Source of the DNA: Thermoplasmata archaeon
Lineage (GTDB): Archaea > Thermoplasmatota > Thermoplasmata > Thermoplasmatales > Thermoplasmataceae
Assembly (NCBI GenBank): GCA_021797025.1
Contig: JAKAAK010000002.1
Span: 1 to 37,001, forward strand
Direction of reading: 5' to 3'
DNA: 37,001 nt
Notes under the pieces: model-generated
What the model was told of the DNA's origin: nothing
Seen by the model: the letters and a program-made list of their open reading frames with translations, nothing else
The model's database searches: none
Position numbers and translations under genes: made by a program
Shown here: positions 9,015-15,555 of the stretch, piece by piece
How positions within the stretch are numbered: position 1 is the first letter of the stretch
Layout: each line of letters opens with the position of its first letter

Positions 9015-9032
9015 ATATATACCTGTATATAT
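9015..9032. promoter_or_regulatory. Perfect 18-bp palindrome at the vapB promoter, probable autoregulatory operator
   Basis: ATATATAC-CT-GTATATAT is an 8-bp perfect inverted repeat with a 2-bp spacer. It ends two bases before the ATG of the ribbon-helix-helix gene and overlaps the TATA element (TTAAATATA at 9011-9019) and the expected transcription start. RHH antitoxins repress their own operons at exactly such palindromes, so this is most simply the VapB operator. Confidence 0.65.
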
Positions 9033-9034
9033 GT

Positions 9035-9271
9035 ATGGTCAAGGTTATCTCAATAGGGGATGATGTTTATGAGGAACTGTCAAAGCGCAAAGATAATAAG
9101 TCCTTTTCCACGGTTATAAGAGATCTACTGAAAGAATCTGGTAAAAAACCCACAATAGGTGACATTGTGAAATATGAAACTGCCCTTTCTGATGAAGAAA
9201 CCACCAAAACGAAAAAAGAGATACTGGAAGCTAGAAAGCGTTCTAAGACAGGAAATATAGAGGAGTTGTAG
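9035..9271 (+). CDS. vapB: VapB-type antitoxin (ribbon-helix-helix)
   Basis: A 78-residue protein starting MVKVISIGDDVYEELSKRK. The short N-terminal beta strand followed by two helices (FSTVIRDLLKES) is the DNA-binding ribbon-helix-helix fold of archaeal VapB/DUF217 antitoxins. The C-terminal charged tail (EEILEARKRSKTGNIEEL-like) would wrap around a VapC toxin. The ATG follows a TATA element by about 20 bp and a palindromic operator, so the gene may still be autoregulated. It is immediately followed, three bases after its stop, by the start of a PIN-domain toxin that is broken after about 30 codons. The antitoxin is therefore probably an orphan unless it neutralises another VapC in the genome. 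Confidence 0.85.
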   Translation: MVKVISIGDDVYEELSKRKDNKSFSTVIRDLLKESGKKPTIGDIVKYETALSDEETTKTKKEILEARKRSKTGNIEEL

Positions 9272-9274
9272 GAT

Positions 9275-9362
9275 TTGGCTAGAGTGCTGGATACAAACAT
9301 ACTGATTGATCTGGCTCATCACCAGAAATACGTAAGGCTCTGAAGGTGTTTACCAATGGGTC
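9275..9362 (+). pseudogene. vapC: Truncated VapC PIN-domain toxin
   Basis: Starts at TTG 9275 (or GTG 9284) with ARVLDTNILIDLAH, the first strand of a PIN domain carrying its first catalytic Asp (DTNILIDL). The frame stops at TGA 9341-9343. A one-base shift restores a VapC-like continuation, SPEIRKALKVF, up to about 9360, where an unrelated MFS gene fragment begins on the other strand. The ribonuclease domain (about 130 residues) is therefore lost by both a frameshift and a rearrangement junction. Confidence 0.75.
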
Positions 9363-9679
9363 GTATCAACATTTCCGCCGATTGGCATATTTCTTATGGA
9401 CGGCACGAAAATTACGACAACCATAGCTACAATAATAATGAATGTCCCGAAGTACTCAAACGACTTCATAACACCGTATTCTGAAATAATCAGTGGCAGG
9501 TAAATAGCCCCTGCGGATGTTGATACCCCTCTGAAAACATAGAGATTTGATGCTGTTCTTCCAGGGAGCTCCTTTTCTGTTGTGCTCTGCATATAAGCAC
9601 TGTAGAGTATGGCATATATAGAGAAATTAAAACCGGGGATGAACCATGATGCAATGCCCAGAAGATAGTTGAAAAGCAA
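9350..9679 (-). pseudogene. Fragment of an MFS transporter
   Basis: A 109-codon frame with three hydrophobic segments. The pieces SAYMQSTTEKELPGRTAS and FRGVSTSAGAIYLPLII look like loops and helices from the C-terminal half of a major-facilitator-superfamily transporter (families of this kind are about 400-450 residues). The sequence has neither the N-terminal helices nor the natural C-terminus. A TAA lies just upstream of the TTG at 9679, and the last residues (TTHW) come from readthrough into the vapC junction. It is a relic bounded by rearrangement on both sides. Confidence 0.7.
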
Positions 9680-9745
9680 GAATTATTTTTTGTTTTATAA
9701 TAATATTATAAAGAAATTCTAAAGGAGGGAACAGCCATCTACTGA

Positions 9746-10024
9746 TTAAAACGTATTACCATAAACATCATCATGAGACCCAATATCCACAAATAGTATT
9801 AAACAGTTCATATCATCTATTTTATAAAGAATGACAGTCTTTTGGTTATTCACTTTAACTGCACGGATATTTTTAATTTGATGACTCTTTGTTTCTCCAA
9901 TAAGTGGGTTCTCTTTAACTTTCTCTATTTTCTTTCTTATCTGGCGTTTGATGTTTTTATCTTTATATTTCTAAAGCCTGTCTTTAATAGCTGAAACATC
10001 AAAGGCGTATTCATTGCATGCCAT
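9746..10024 (-). pseudogene. RelE/ParE-superfamily toxin inactivated by an in-frame amber codon
   Basis: Reads MACNEYAFDVSAIKDRL, then TAG at 9971-9973 (codon 18), then 74 further open codons ending TAA at 9746-9748. After the stop, IRKKIEKVKENPLIG, KNIRAVKVNNQKTVILYKI and LFVDIGSHDDVYGN match the RelE/ParE mRNA-interferase fold: helix pair, then strands with basic residues, then the characteristic 'xDIGxHDxVY' C-terminal strand. The start lies five bases after the stop of the upstream Panacea-domain gene, giving an antitoxin-toxin operon. One substitution would restore the gene, so inactivation is recent or selected. Confidence 0.75.
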
Positions 10025-10029
10025 AAAAA

Positions 10030-10608
10030 TCAGGAAAATAACGGGTCGAGTTCTGTATCGCTTTTTATTATATGCTTGCCGTATATTCCTTTCCTTATAT
10101 TCTCGTTATCTATTTCTTCAGCTTCTTTCCAGAATTTATCAGAATTAACTTTACTGTAAAACCACGCATAGCCATTAAGATCTATTGATTCATTAAAATT
10201 CTTTGCTTCTATGTATGGTTCAGTATTATCCGCAAGTTTTTCAAGGGCCTTCCCATTTTTATTTATATATGGCTTTATGAGATTATCTATAATATTTGCT
10301 ATTTCCTGGTTTATTTTAAAATCTTTCTGAATAAGTTCTGACTCTTCTGCAGTATTATAATTACCTTCTTCTTTTATTATAATAGTTTCTTCCAGATCCT
10401 CGATATTTTTTGTATCTTCAGAATACGGACCGTAATAATAACGTTTAAATGATAGATCGGATAATCTTTTGCCATATTTTTTAATATACTCATATTCAGC
10501 AAAATAAGCAAGTTTCTGTAATTTCTTCTGTTGTAATGGACCATATTTGCTGAGCAAATATTTAACAAGAGAGTCTCCATTTATTTTTACCATAAAAAGC
10601 AATCTCAT
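10030..10608 (-). CDS. Panacea-domain (SocA-like, DUF4065) antitoxin
   Basis: A 192-residue protein. Residues 10-75 (LVKYLLSKYGPLQQKKLQKL, AYFAEYEYIKKYG and YYYGPYSEDT) match the Panacea/DUF4065 domain, a promiscuous antitoxin fold that neutralises many unrelated toxins. It is followed by a RelE-like toxin pseudogene five bases downstream, the expected order for such pairs. The C-terminal part is helical with a short tail. Two starts are possible, Met1 at 10608 and Met6 (MVKINGD) at 10593. TATA-like sequences stand upstream of both (plus-strand 10611-10618 and 10623-10633), so I keep the longer form. The gene is intact although its toxin is dead. Confidence 0.75.
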   Translation of the reverse strand: MRLLFMVKINGDSLVKYLLSKYGPLQQKKLQKLAYFAEYEYIKKYGKRLSDLSFKRYYYGPYSEDTKNIEDLEETIIIKEEGNYNTAEESELIQKDFKINQEIANIIDNLIKPYINKNGKALEKLADNTEPYIEAKNFNESIDLNGYAWFYSKVNSDKFWKEAEEIDNENIRKGIYGKHIIKSDTELDPLFS

Positions 10609-10708
10609 TTATTATATAAAAACTTTTTATATCATAATTGTAATATAATATATAAATTATATAATGTTATTTTTATATTATAAAAGGTGGATTGATAGTA
10701 TATAAAGA

Positions 10709-10732
10709 GTAAGAATAATTATCCATTCTTAC
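10709..10732. terminator. Perfect 8-bp inverted repeat downstream of tRNA-Leu(CAA)
   Basis: GTAAGAAT and ATTCTTAC are separated by an 8-base loop, about 30 bp past the 3' end of the tRNA and about 100 bp before the Panacea gene. Flanking bases extend partial symmetry (GTATATA on both sides). It could be a processing or termination hairpin for the tRNA transcript or a protein-binding site. The sequence alone does not decide. Confidence 0.4.
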
Positions 10733-10759
10733 GGTATATACATTAAACCTTTGTAGGAA

Positions 10760-10844
10760 TGCGGAGGGTCGGATTTGAACCGGCGAACCCCTGTGGGAAT
10801 AGATTTTGAGTCTATCACCTTTAACCTGACTCGGTAACCTCCGC
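10760..10844 (-). tRNA. tRNA-Leu (anticodon CAA)
   Basis: An 85-base class II tRNA on the minus strand. The acceptor stem GCGGAGG/CCTCCGC is fully paired, the discriminator is A, and the D arm is ACC...GGT. The anticodon arm ATAGA-CTCAAAA-TCTAT gives anticodon CAA (reads UUG), and a variable arm is built on CCC-ACA-GGG. The T arm GCCGG-TTCAAAT-CCGAC has one C-A mismatch at the second pair. CCA is not encoded. AT-rich box-A-like sequence lies upstream (plus-strand 10860-10880). It borders the toxin-antitoxin remnants on one side and core genes on the other. Confidence 0.93.
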
Positions 10845-10941
10845 TTTATAAATTATGCAATATATTTTAATTTAAATGCTTTATTGCATTTACTAATATT
10901 GCATTATGATATATAATTATTATTTTGTACATTCTTAGTAA

Positions 10942-11187
10942 ATGAATAAAAATTTATTGTACCATATAATTACTGTATTTGTGGAAATAAATATTGAAAT
11001 AGATGAGGAAGATTGTTACAGCTTATATAATTCTATTATTGCAGACAACGATGAAAATATTTCAATGGAATGCGATAACAATAAATTAAAAATAGATATA
11101 AAAAATGCAAAAATTATTTCAATCTATAATTTAATAGATGATATTTTAAGGGATTATGAAACATTTAAAAAAATAAAAGGATTATAG
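10942..11187 (+). CDS. pcc1: KEOPS complex subunit Pcc1-like protein
   Basis: An 81-residue protein matching the small Pcc1 dimerisation subunit of the KEOPS complex, which with Kae1, Bud32 and Cgi121 makes the t6A37 modification of ANN-decoding tRNAs. The fold order is visible: strand (FVEINIEI), helix (DEEDCYSLYNSII), two strands (NISMECDNNKLKIDI), and a long C-terminal helix (IYNLIDDILRDYETFKKI). A TATA element, GATATATAATTA (10907-10918), lies about 25-30 bp before the ATG, so the transcript is probably leaderless. It converges on the TFB gene with two bases between stop codons. The length is normal for the family. The call rests on pattern rather than strong motifs. Confidence 0.65.
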   Translation: MNKNLLYHIITVFVEINIEIDEEDCYSLYNSIIADNDENISMECDNNKLKIDIKNAKIISIYNLIDDILRDYETFKKIKGL

Positions 11188-11189
11188 TT

Positions 11190-12125
11190 TTATTCTTCTA
11201 TTGTAAGGTTTAATTTTTCTGTCAGTTCCTTGTACCTGTTTCTTATTGTTACCTCGGTTACTCCCGCCACTTCTGCTATTGCTCTCTGTGTTCTTCTTTC
11301 TCCTGTAATTAATGATGCAATATATATAGCTGCGGCTGCAACCCCTGTTGGCCCTTTTCCTGATGTTAAATCATTATCAACAGCCATTTTTAATATTTCT
11401 TCTGCTCTCTTTCTTGCCTCCATTGATAGCCTTAGCTTGGAGCAGAACCTGTTGACATAGTCATCGGGTTTTGATGGTAATATGTTTAATTTCAGGTATC
11501 TTGCCATTATTCTGTATGTTCTTCCTATTTCCTTTTTCTTTACCCTTGTTACTGATGCAATTTCATCCAGTGTCCTTGGAACATTGGTTATTCTGCATGC
11601 GGCATATATTGATCCTGCAACAACACCTTCTATTGATCTTCCCCTTATCATATTCTGTTTAACTGCTTTTCTATATATTACTGCGGATGTTTCCCTTACA
11701 TCATTGGGTATGCTTAAATTGGATGCCATTCTTTCAAGTTCCTGCAAAGCCTGTGATAGATTTCTTTCTGCAGCGTTTGATACCTTAATTCTCTTCTGCC
11801 ACTTTCTCAATCTGTACAGCTGTGCCCTATTTCTTGTAGGAATAGATTTGCCATATGAATCTTTGTTCTTCCACGATATATCTGTGGACAATCCCTTATC
11901 ATGGATTGTATATGTCATTGGAGAACCTGTTCTGGCCCTGCTTTCACTCTGTTCAGAATCAAATGCCCTCCATTCCGGGCCTTCATCGATGTAGCTGTCA
12001 TCAATGACCAAACCACAGTTAGAGCATACCAGTTCCCCACGTTCGTAATCTCTTACTAACTGTGAAGAACCGCATTCCGGGCATTTATCTATTTCATAAA
12101 TATTTTTTTTCTTTTCTTCTGCCAT
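11190..12125 (-). CDS. tfb: Transcription initiation factor TFB (paralog 1)
   Basis: A 311-residue TFIIB homologue that bridges TBP-bound TATA/BRE DNA and RNA polymerase. It has an N-terminal zinc ribbon (CPECGS...VCSNCG, about residues 15-36), the B-reader/linker ([17 protein letters not shown]), and two cyclin-fold repeats (about 105-205 and 210-305) with SIYAACR and AAAAIYIAS at the equivalent helices. The C-terminal recognition helix is [12 protein letters not shown] start at ATG 12125 because AGGTGAT stands four bases upstream; the in-frame GTG at 12134 is part of that Shine-Dalgarno. It follows gar1 in an operon. A second TFB lies divergently at 12563. Confidence 0.97.
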   Translation of the reverse strand: MAEEKKKNIYEIDKCPECGSSQLVRDYERGELVCSNCGLVIDDSYIDEGPEWRAFDSEQSESRARTGSPMTYTIHDKGLSTDISWKNKDSYGKSIPTRNRAQLYRLRKWQKRIKVSNAAERNLSQALQELERMASNLSIPNDVRETSAVIYRKAVKQNMIRGRSIEGVVAGSIYAACRITNVPRTLDEIASVTRVKKKEIGRTYRIMARYLKLNILPSKPDDYVNRFCSKLRLSMEARKRAEEILKMAVDNDLTSGKGPTGVAAAAIYIASLITGERRTQRAIAEVAGVTEVTIRNRYKELTEKLNLTIEE

Positions 12126-12129
12126 TTTA

Positions 12130-12136
12130 ATCACCT
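12130..12136 (-). promoter_or_regulatory. Shine-Dalgarno AGGTGAT for TFB paralog 1
   Basis: Minus-strand AGGTGAT, four bases before ATG 12125, overlapping the gar1 stop codon. It rules out the GTG nine bases upstream as the start and suggests translational coupling with gar1. Confidence 0.75.
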
Positions 12137-12348
12137 TAACATTTTACATATATTTTGTTTATATCCATATCTTTTTTAGCAAGATATGCAAGAGCATATG
12201 GATGAGATACGGGACCTAATACTCTGGTAATTTTACCTATGCTGTTGTCGTTTTCATCGTAAATTTTATTGTGTATTCCAATGCAATTATTTATGTTTAT
12301 TAGTATTTCATTGTTCATTATGTGTATTATACTGCACTCGTATTTCAT
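12136..12348 (-). CDS. gar1: H/ACA RNP protein Gar1
   Basis: A 70-residue beta-barrel protein of the archaeal H/ACA ribonucleoprotein that, with Cbf5, Nop10 and L7Ae, pseudouridylates rRNA. The signature is in the middle: [20 protein letters not shown], which is the family's 'IGxVxxxxGPVxxPY' element. It precedes TFB in an operon, an arrangement known from many archaea. The minus-strand promoter CGAAA-GCTTTAAATATAG (plus-strand about 12370-12388) has both a BRE-like and a TATA element about 27 bp upstream of the ATG, suggesting a leaderless start. The length is typical for compact archaeal Gar1. Confidence 0.88.
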   Translation of the reverse strand: MKYECSIIHIMNNEILININNCIGIHNKIYDENDNSIGKITRVLGPVSHPYALAYLAKKDMDINKIYVKC

Positions 12349-12503
12349 ATATTTACTATATGTAATATCTATATTTAAAGCTTTCGTAATATTATTAAAA
12401 ATATGTGTTATGTTATTAAAATATTCGTGTATAAAAGTGTGTAGTCAATGTTTTACTTAATTATCATACTGTTTATTACTAAATTTTTCTCATAAATTTG
12501 TTT

Positions 12504-12558
12504 CGTAATATATAATAATATTTTAATACATAATGTAATGTCTATATTAACTTGGTGG
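12504..12558 (+). promoter_or_regulatory. Promoter and Shine-Dalgarno of TFB paralog 2
   Basis: A TATA-type element, AATATATAATAATA (12508-12520), is followed by the GGTGG ribosome site at 12554-12558, four bases before ATG 12563. The TATA-to-ATG distance of about 50 bp predicts a leader of about 25 nt. This gene therefore has a leadered mRNA, unlike most neighbours with TATA boxes about 25 bp from the ATG. Confidence 0.5.
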
Positions 12559-12562
12559 TTTA

Positions 12563-13480
12563 ATGGAGACGGATGATGTAAAAAAATGTTCTGAATGTGG
12601 ATCAGCACATCTTATAAAGGATTATGAAAGGGGTGAACTTATATGTTATGATTGTGGTATGGTTATAGAAGACGCTATTATTGACCAGGGGCCTGAATGG
12701 AGGTCCTTTGACCAGGAACAGAATGAGAATAGAGCCAGAACAGGGTCACCCATGAGTTTTTTAAGCCATGATAAGGGTCTGGCAACGGAAATCTCCTGGT
12801 CAAATAAGGATTATTACGGTAAAAGAATACCGCACAAAAACAGGGCACAGATATACAGGGTAAGAAAATGGCATCAGCGAATAAGGGTAAGCAATGCGGC
12901 TGAGAGGAATCTGTCCCTGGCATTGCAATTATTAAATGAGGACGGTGCAAAATTAGGTATTCCAAAAGATATAAAGGAAAACGCAGCCCTTATATACAGG
13001 AAAGCTGTGGAAAGAAACCTTATAAGAGGAAGAAGCATAGAAAGCATCGTATGTGCATCAATATATGCTGCATGCAGGATGATAAATATACCCAGAACAC
13101 TGGAGGAAATATCGAGAATTGCTGATGTTAATAAAAAGAAGGTTGGAAAAGCATACAGACATTTAGCGAAGGAACTGGCATTAAATTTAAAGCCAACAAC
13201 ACCATATTCATATATTTCACAGTTTTGCAATAAACTTGATCTGGACAAAAATGTAATAATAGATAGTGAAAATATTATCAGAATGGCAAGCGAAACTGGT
13301 ATATCTACCGGTAAAGGACCCACGGGCATTGCGGCAGCGGCTATTTATATTGCGGCCATTAAAAATGGAAAAACAAGGACACAGAAGAGTATTGCAAAGG
13401 TTTCAGGTGTAACTGAGGTAACAATAAGAAATAGATACAAGGATATGAGTAGGGCACTGGGTTTAGATGACACAAAGTGA
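12563..13480 (+). CDS. tfb: Transcription initiation factor TFB (paralog 2)
   Basis: A 305-residue TFIIB homologue with zinc ribbon (CSECGS...CYDCGM), linker (GPEWRSFDQEQ, ARTGSPMSF), two cyclin repeats ([17 protein letters not shown]) and C-terminal helix [11 protein letters not shown]. It shares most core positions with the TFB at 11190-12125 but differs in the linker and between the repeats (for example LAKELALNLKPTTPYSY against [13 protein letters not shown]). It probably forms alternative pre-initiation complexes. It is divergent from gar1-TFB1 across a 214-bp region that contains both promoters. A duplication followed by divergence is the natural reading. Confidence 0.97.
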   Translation: METDDVKKCSECGSAHLIKDYERGELICYDCGMVIEDAIIDQGPEWRSFDQEQNENRARTGSPMSFLSHDKGLATEISWSNKDYYGKRIPHKNRAQIYRVRKWHQRIRVSNAAERNLSLALQLLNEDGAKLGIPKDIKENAALIYRKAVERNLIRGRSIESIVCASIYAACRMINIPRTLEEISRIADVNKKKVGKAYRHLAKELALNLKPTTPYSYISQFCNKLDLDKNVIIDSENIIRMASETGISTGKGPTGIAAAAIYIAAIKNGKTRTQKSIAKVSGVTEVTIRNRYKDMSRALGLDDTK

Positions 13481-13522
13481 ATAGTATATATTCATATTTT
13501 AATGCATTATTATAACGGGCAT

Positions 13523-14257
13523 TCAAATTTTTGTTGTTTTTACTGCGATGTTTATAAAGGCAGTATGCCCTATAATATTATTATCCGGTCTTGTTGCATT
13601 TTCCCTTACTATAATATTTCTCTTAACTAATTCAACGGTTTCAATAACAAAAAATTTATGTTTCTTAAGTTCAGTAACATTTTTTTCAGTTTGATTATAG
13701 TTAGGCGAATATAAAATTATATAACCTCCGGGTTTTATGTTATTTTTAATATTTGAAATAGCATTCCATGGATCTGGCATATCTAATATTACCGCATCAT
13801 AAACATCATTGCTCCTATAATTTTTAATATCATCATTTATTAGATTCCAGTTATCTACATCTATAAATCTTGAAACGTTCTTTTTAGCATTTTCAATGTT
13901 TTTTTCATTTATATCTATACCTGTTAATTTCCCACTTTTCCCTATAGATTTTAATATGGAATAGCTTAAATTTCCTATCCCAACACCGGATTCAAGAATG
14001 TTTTTACCATAATTTATTGATGCAGAATATAGTATATACGATATATCCAGGGGCAGTATTGTCTGTGTATACCTTCCGGTTACCTCATTATAAAATAATG
14101 GGTCGCAGTTTAAAACCACATATTCCTTACCACCTATTTTTATTGAATCTCCCGGGTCATATACATAATTCCCCGGTAAGGTTATCTTTTCTCCCCTTAT
14201 ATACGCAATGCTGCCGTCCAGTATACCAGTGTACTCCCCGGATTTTAAAAGAAACAT
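13523..14257 (-). CDS. trmI: tRNA (adenine(57/58)-N1)-methyltransferase TrmI
   Basis: A 244-residue class I SAM-dependent methyltransferase. The N-terminal beta domain (residues 1-70) is followed by the Rossmann domain. Motif I is ESGVGIGNLS (about 88-97), motif II GIDINEKN, and the active-site motif is AVILDMPDPWNAI (about 153-165), diagnostic of TrmI. The C-terminal RP...GHTAFI element is also typical. It forms m1A in the T loop of tRNA. It lies 24 bases downstream of guaAa on the same strand, but a TATA-like element overlapping the guaAa stop may give it its own leaderless transcript. It is convergent with TFB paralog 2. Confidence 0.9.
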   Translation of the reverse strand: MFLLKSGEYTGILDGSIAYIRGEKITLPGNYVYDPGDSIKIGGKEYVVLNCDPLFYNEVTGRYTQTILPLDISYILYSASINYGKNILESGVGIGNLSYSILKSIGKSGKLTGIDINEKNIENAKKNVSRFIDVDNWNLINDDIKNYRSNDVYDAVILDMPDPWNAISNIKNNIKPGGYIILYSPNYNQTEKNVTELKKHKFFVIETVELVKRNIIVRENATRPDNNIIGHTAFINIAVKTTKI

Positions 14258-14281
14258 ATGGTTAAATGCAACAGTATAATT

Positions 14282-14848
14282 TTATTTTTTGCATACATCT
14301 ATAAAATTTTTGAATAATTCTGTTCCATACTCTGTGTTATTCACTTCAGGATGAAATTGAACGCCGAAAATATCCCTGTTTTTATGATAGAACGCCTGGA
14401 TTTTGCATGTATCAGAGGATGCACATATTATATAATCATCAGATATGCTCTTTATCTCATCATTATGATTTTCCCATGCATTTATTTTTCCTGGTAAATT
14501 ATAAAAAATTGATTCATTTTTACTGAAAGTTATCTCCTTTTTTCCGTATTCGGAATGTATTGCCTTTCCAACAGTGCCACCAGAGTTCAGGGCTATAAAC
14601 TGTGCACCGACGCATATGCCAAATACAGGGTATTCGTGGGTTTCTATATACTGCTTTATATTACCTAATCTGTTTAATTCCTTATCTATGCTTGCAGGCC
14701 CACCGGATAAAACTATACCGTCCAGGTCATTTAATTTATCATTATCGACATTATTCGGTAATATTTCGGATTCCACATCAAAGGATTTTAAAACCTTCCA
14801 TTCCCTGTGTGTCCATTGACCACCGTTATCAATAACATCAATTTTCAT
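14282..14848 (-). CDS. guaAa: GMP synthase glutamine amidotransferase subunit (subunit A)
   Basis: A 188-residue class I glutamine amidotransferase supplying ammonia to the separate synthetase subunit that converts XMP to GMP. The catalytic triad is visible: nucleophile Cys in FGICVGAQ (about residue 78), His and Glu in VQFHPEVNNTEYG (about 168-176). The oxyanion strand is VLSGGPASID. The archaeal enzyme is split, and subunit B is not in this window. The minus-strand TATA element TTTATATATATAATT (about 14863-14877) lies 20-25 bp upstream, so the mRNA is probably leaderless. The promoter is back to back with that of S8e. Confidence 0.93.
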   Translation of the reverse strand: MKIDVIDNGGQWTHREWKVLKSFDVESEILPNNVDNDKLNDLDGIVLSGGPASIDKELNRLGNIKQYIETHEYPVFGICVGAQFIALNSGGTVGKAIHSEYGKKEITFSKNESIFYNLPGKINAWENHNDEIKSISDDYIICASSDTCKIQAFYHKNRDIFGVQFHPEVNNTEYGTELFKNFIDVCKK

Positions 14849-14898
14849 TTATGCATTATTGTAATTATATATATAAATAATGTTTATTAAATAAAAGC

Positions 14899-14928
14899 TT
14901 ATATAATTTTAATAAATACAGGGAGAAT
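14899..14928 (+). promoter_or_regulatory. TATA promoter and GGGAG site of the S8e-SRP19 operon
   Basis: GCTTATATAATTTT (about 14897-14910) lies 20-25 bp before ATG 14929. A purine stretch, GGGAG, sits four bases before the ATG, but the expected transcript start is so close to the ATG that the message is probably leaderless or nearly so. Confidence 0.5.
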
Positions 14929-15309
14929 ATGACGATATATCAGGGTAAAAGTACAAAGAAGTTTACAGGTGGCAAATTAAGAAGAAATCATTCGAAGAGA
15001 AGATATGAACTCGGTAGGGAACCATCATTAACAAGGGTCGGTGATACCGAAAGAAGATCATTAAGAACAATGGGGGGAAATAGAAAATTAATATTATTAA
15101 AGGAACTGTATGCAAATGTATATAACCCAGAGGATAAAACAACAAAAAAATTAAAGATTTTAACAGTTAAGGAAAATCAGGCAGATCCGCATTACGTCCA
15201 GAGAAATATAATGAATAGGGGAACAATAATATCAACAGAATTGGGCAATGCAAAGATAACCTCAAGGCCAGGCCAGGATGGAATCGTTAACGCAGTAATA
15301 GTAAAATGA
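14929..15309 (+). CDS. rps8e: Small ribosomal subunit protein eS8 (S8e)
   Basis: A 126-residue ribosomal protein. The N-terminus YQGKSTKKFTGGKLRRNHSK and the segment LGREPSLTRVGD are hallmark S8e positions. The C-terminal half ends in a repeat-like ITSRPGQDGIVNAVIVK, as usual for archaeal S8e of 120-130 residues. It is first in a two-gene operon, and its stop TGA overlaps the ATG of the SRP19 gene (ATGA), implying coupled translation. Confidence 0.96.
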   Translation: MTIYQGKSTKKFTGGKLRRNHSKRRYELGREPSLTRVGDTERRSLRTMGGNRKLILLKELYANVYNPEDKTTKKLKILTVKENQADPHYVQRNIMNRGTIISTELGNAKITSRPGQDGIVNAVIVK

Positions 15310-15554
15310 TAACATTATATTCGCAGTATTTTAATAAGGATATTTCCAGAAGGCTCGGCAGAAGGATAAGCAAAAGCAAAGCAGAAAAGTACAGTAATGA
15401 TAAACTGTTATCGATTTTAAAGGAACTGAGTTTTAATTATGAAGTTAGGGACTGCAGGTATCCAAGATTGCCATACGCGGAATCAAAAATGTTTGTTATT
15501 GACGGAAATGTAAAGAAATCAACATTACTGAAAATAATAGAAAAACGGTTATAA
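15306..15554 (+). CDS. srp19: Signal recognition particle 19 kDa protein
   Basis: An 82-residue SRP19 that binds 7S SRP RNA helices 6 and 8 and prepares it for SRP54. Visible elements are LYSQYFNKDISRRLGRRISK near the N-terminus (the 'iyPxYlnxxkxxxeGRrip' pattern), the helix AEKYSNDKLLSILKEL, and YPRLPYAESKMFVI toward the end. It is at the short end of the family because the loop and C-terminal extension of other homologues are missing. The ATGA overlap with S8e at 15306 supports the start. Confidence 0.9.
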   Translation: MITLYSQYFNKDISRRLGRRISKSKAEKYSNDKLLSILKELSFNYEVRDCRYPRLPYAESKMFVIDGNVKKSTLLKIIEKRL

Positions 15555-15555
15555 T

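Noticed and set aside
9971..9973. Amber codon read as pyrrolysine in the RelE-like gene
   Set aside because: No pyl genes are visible and nothing links RelE toxins with pyrrolysine. A nonsense mutation is simpler.
12126..12134. GTG start for TFB paralog 1 (314 aa)
   Set aside because: The GTG is part of the AGGTGAT Shine-Dalgarno for the ATG at 12125.
12874..13329. 151-residue minus-strand frame inside TFB paralog 2
   Set aside because: Mirror of the TFB coding strand. Similar long mirrors occur opposite the other TFB (11482-11994) and the MMPL transporter (23525-23947).
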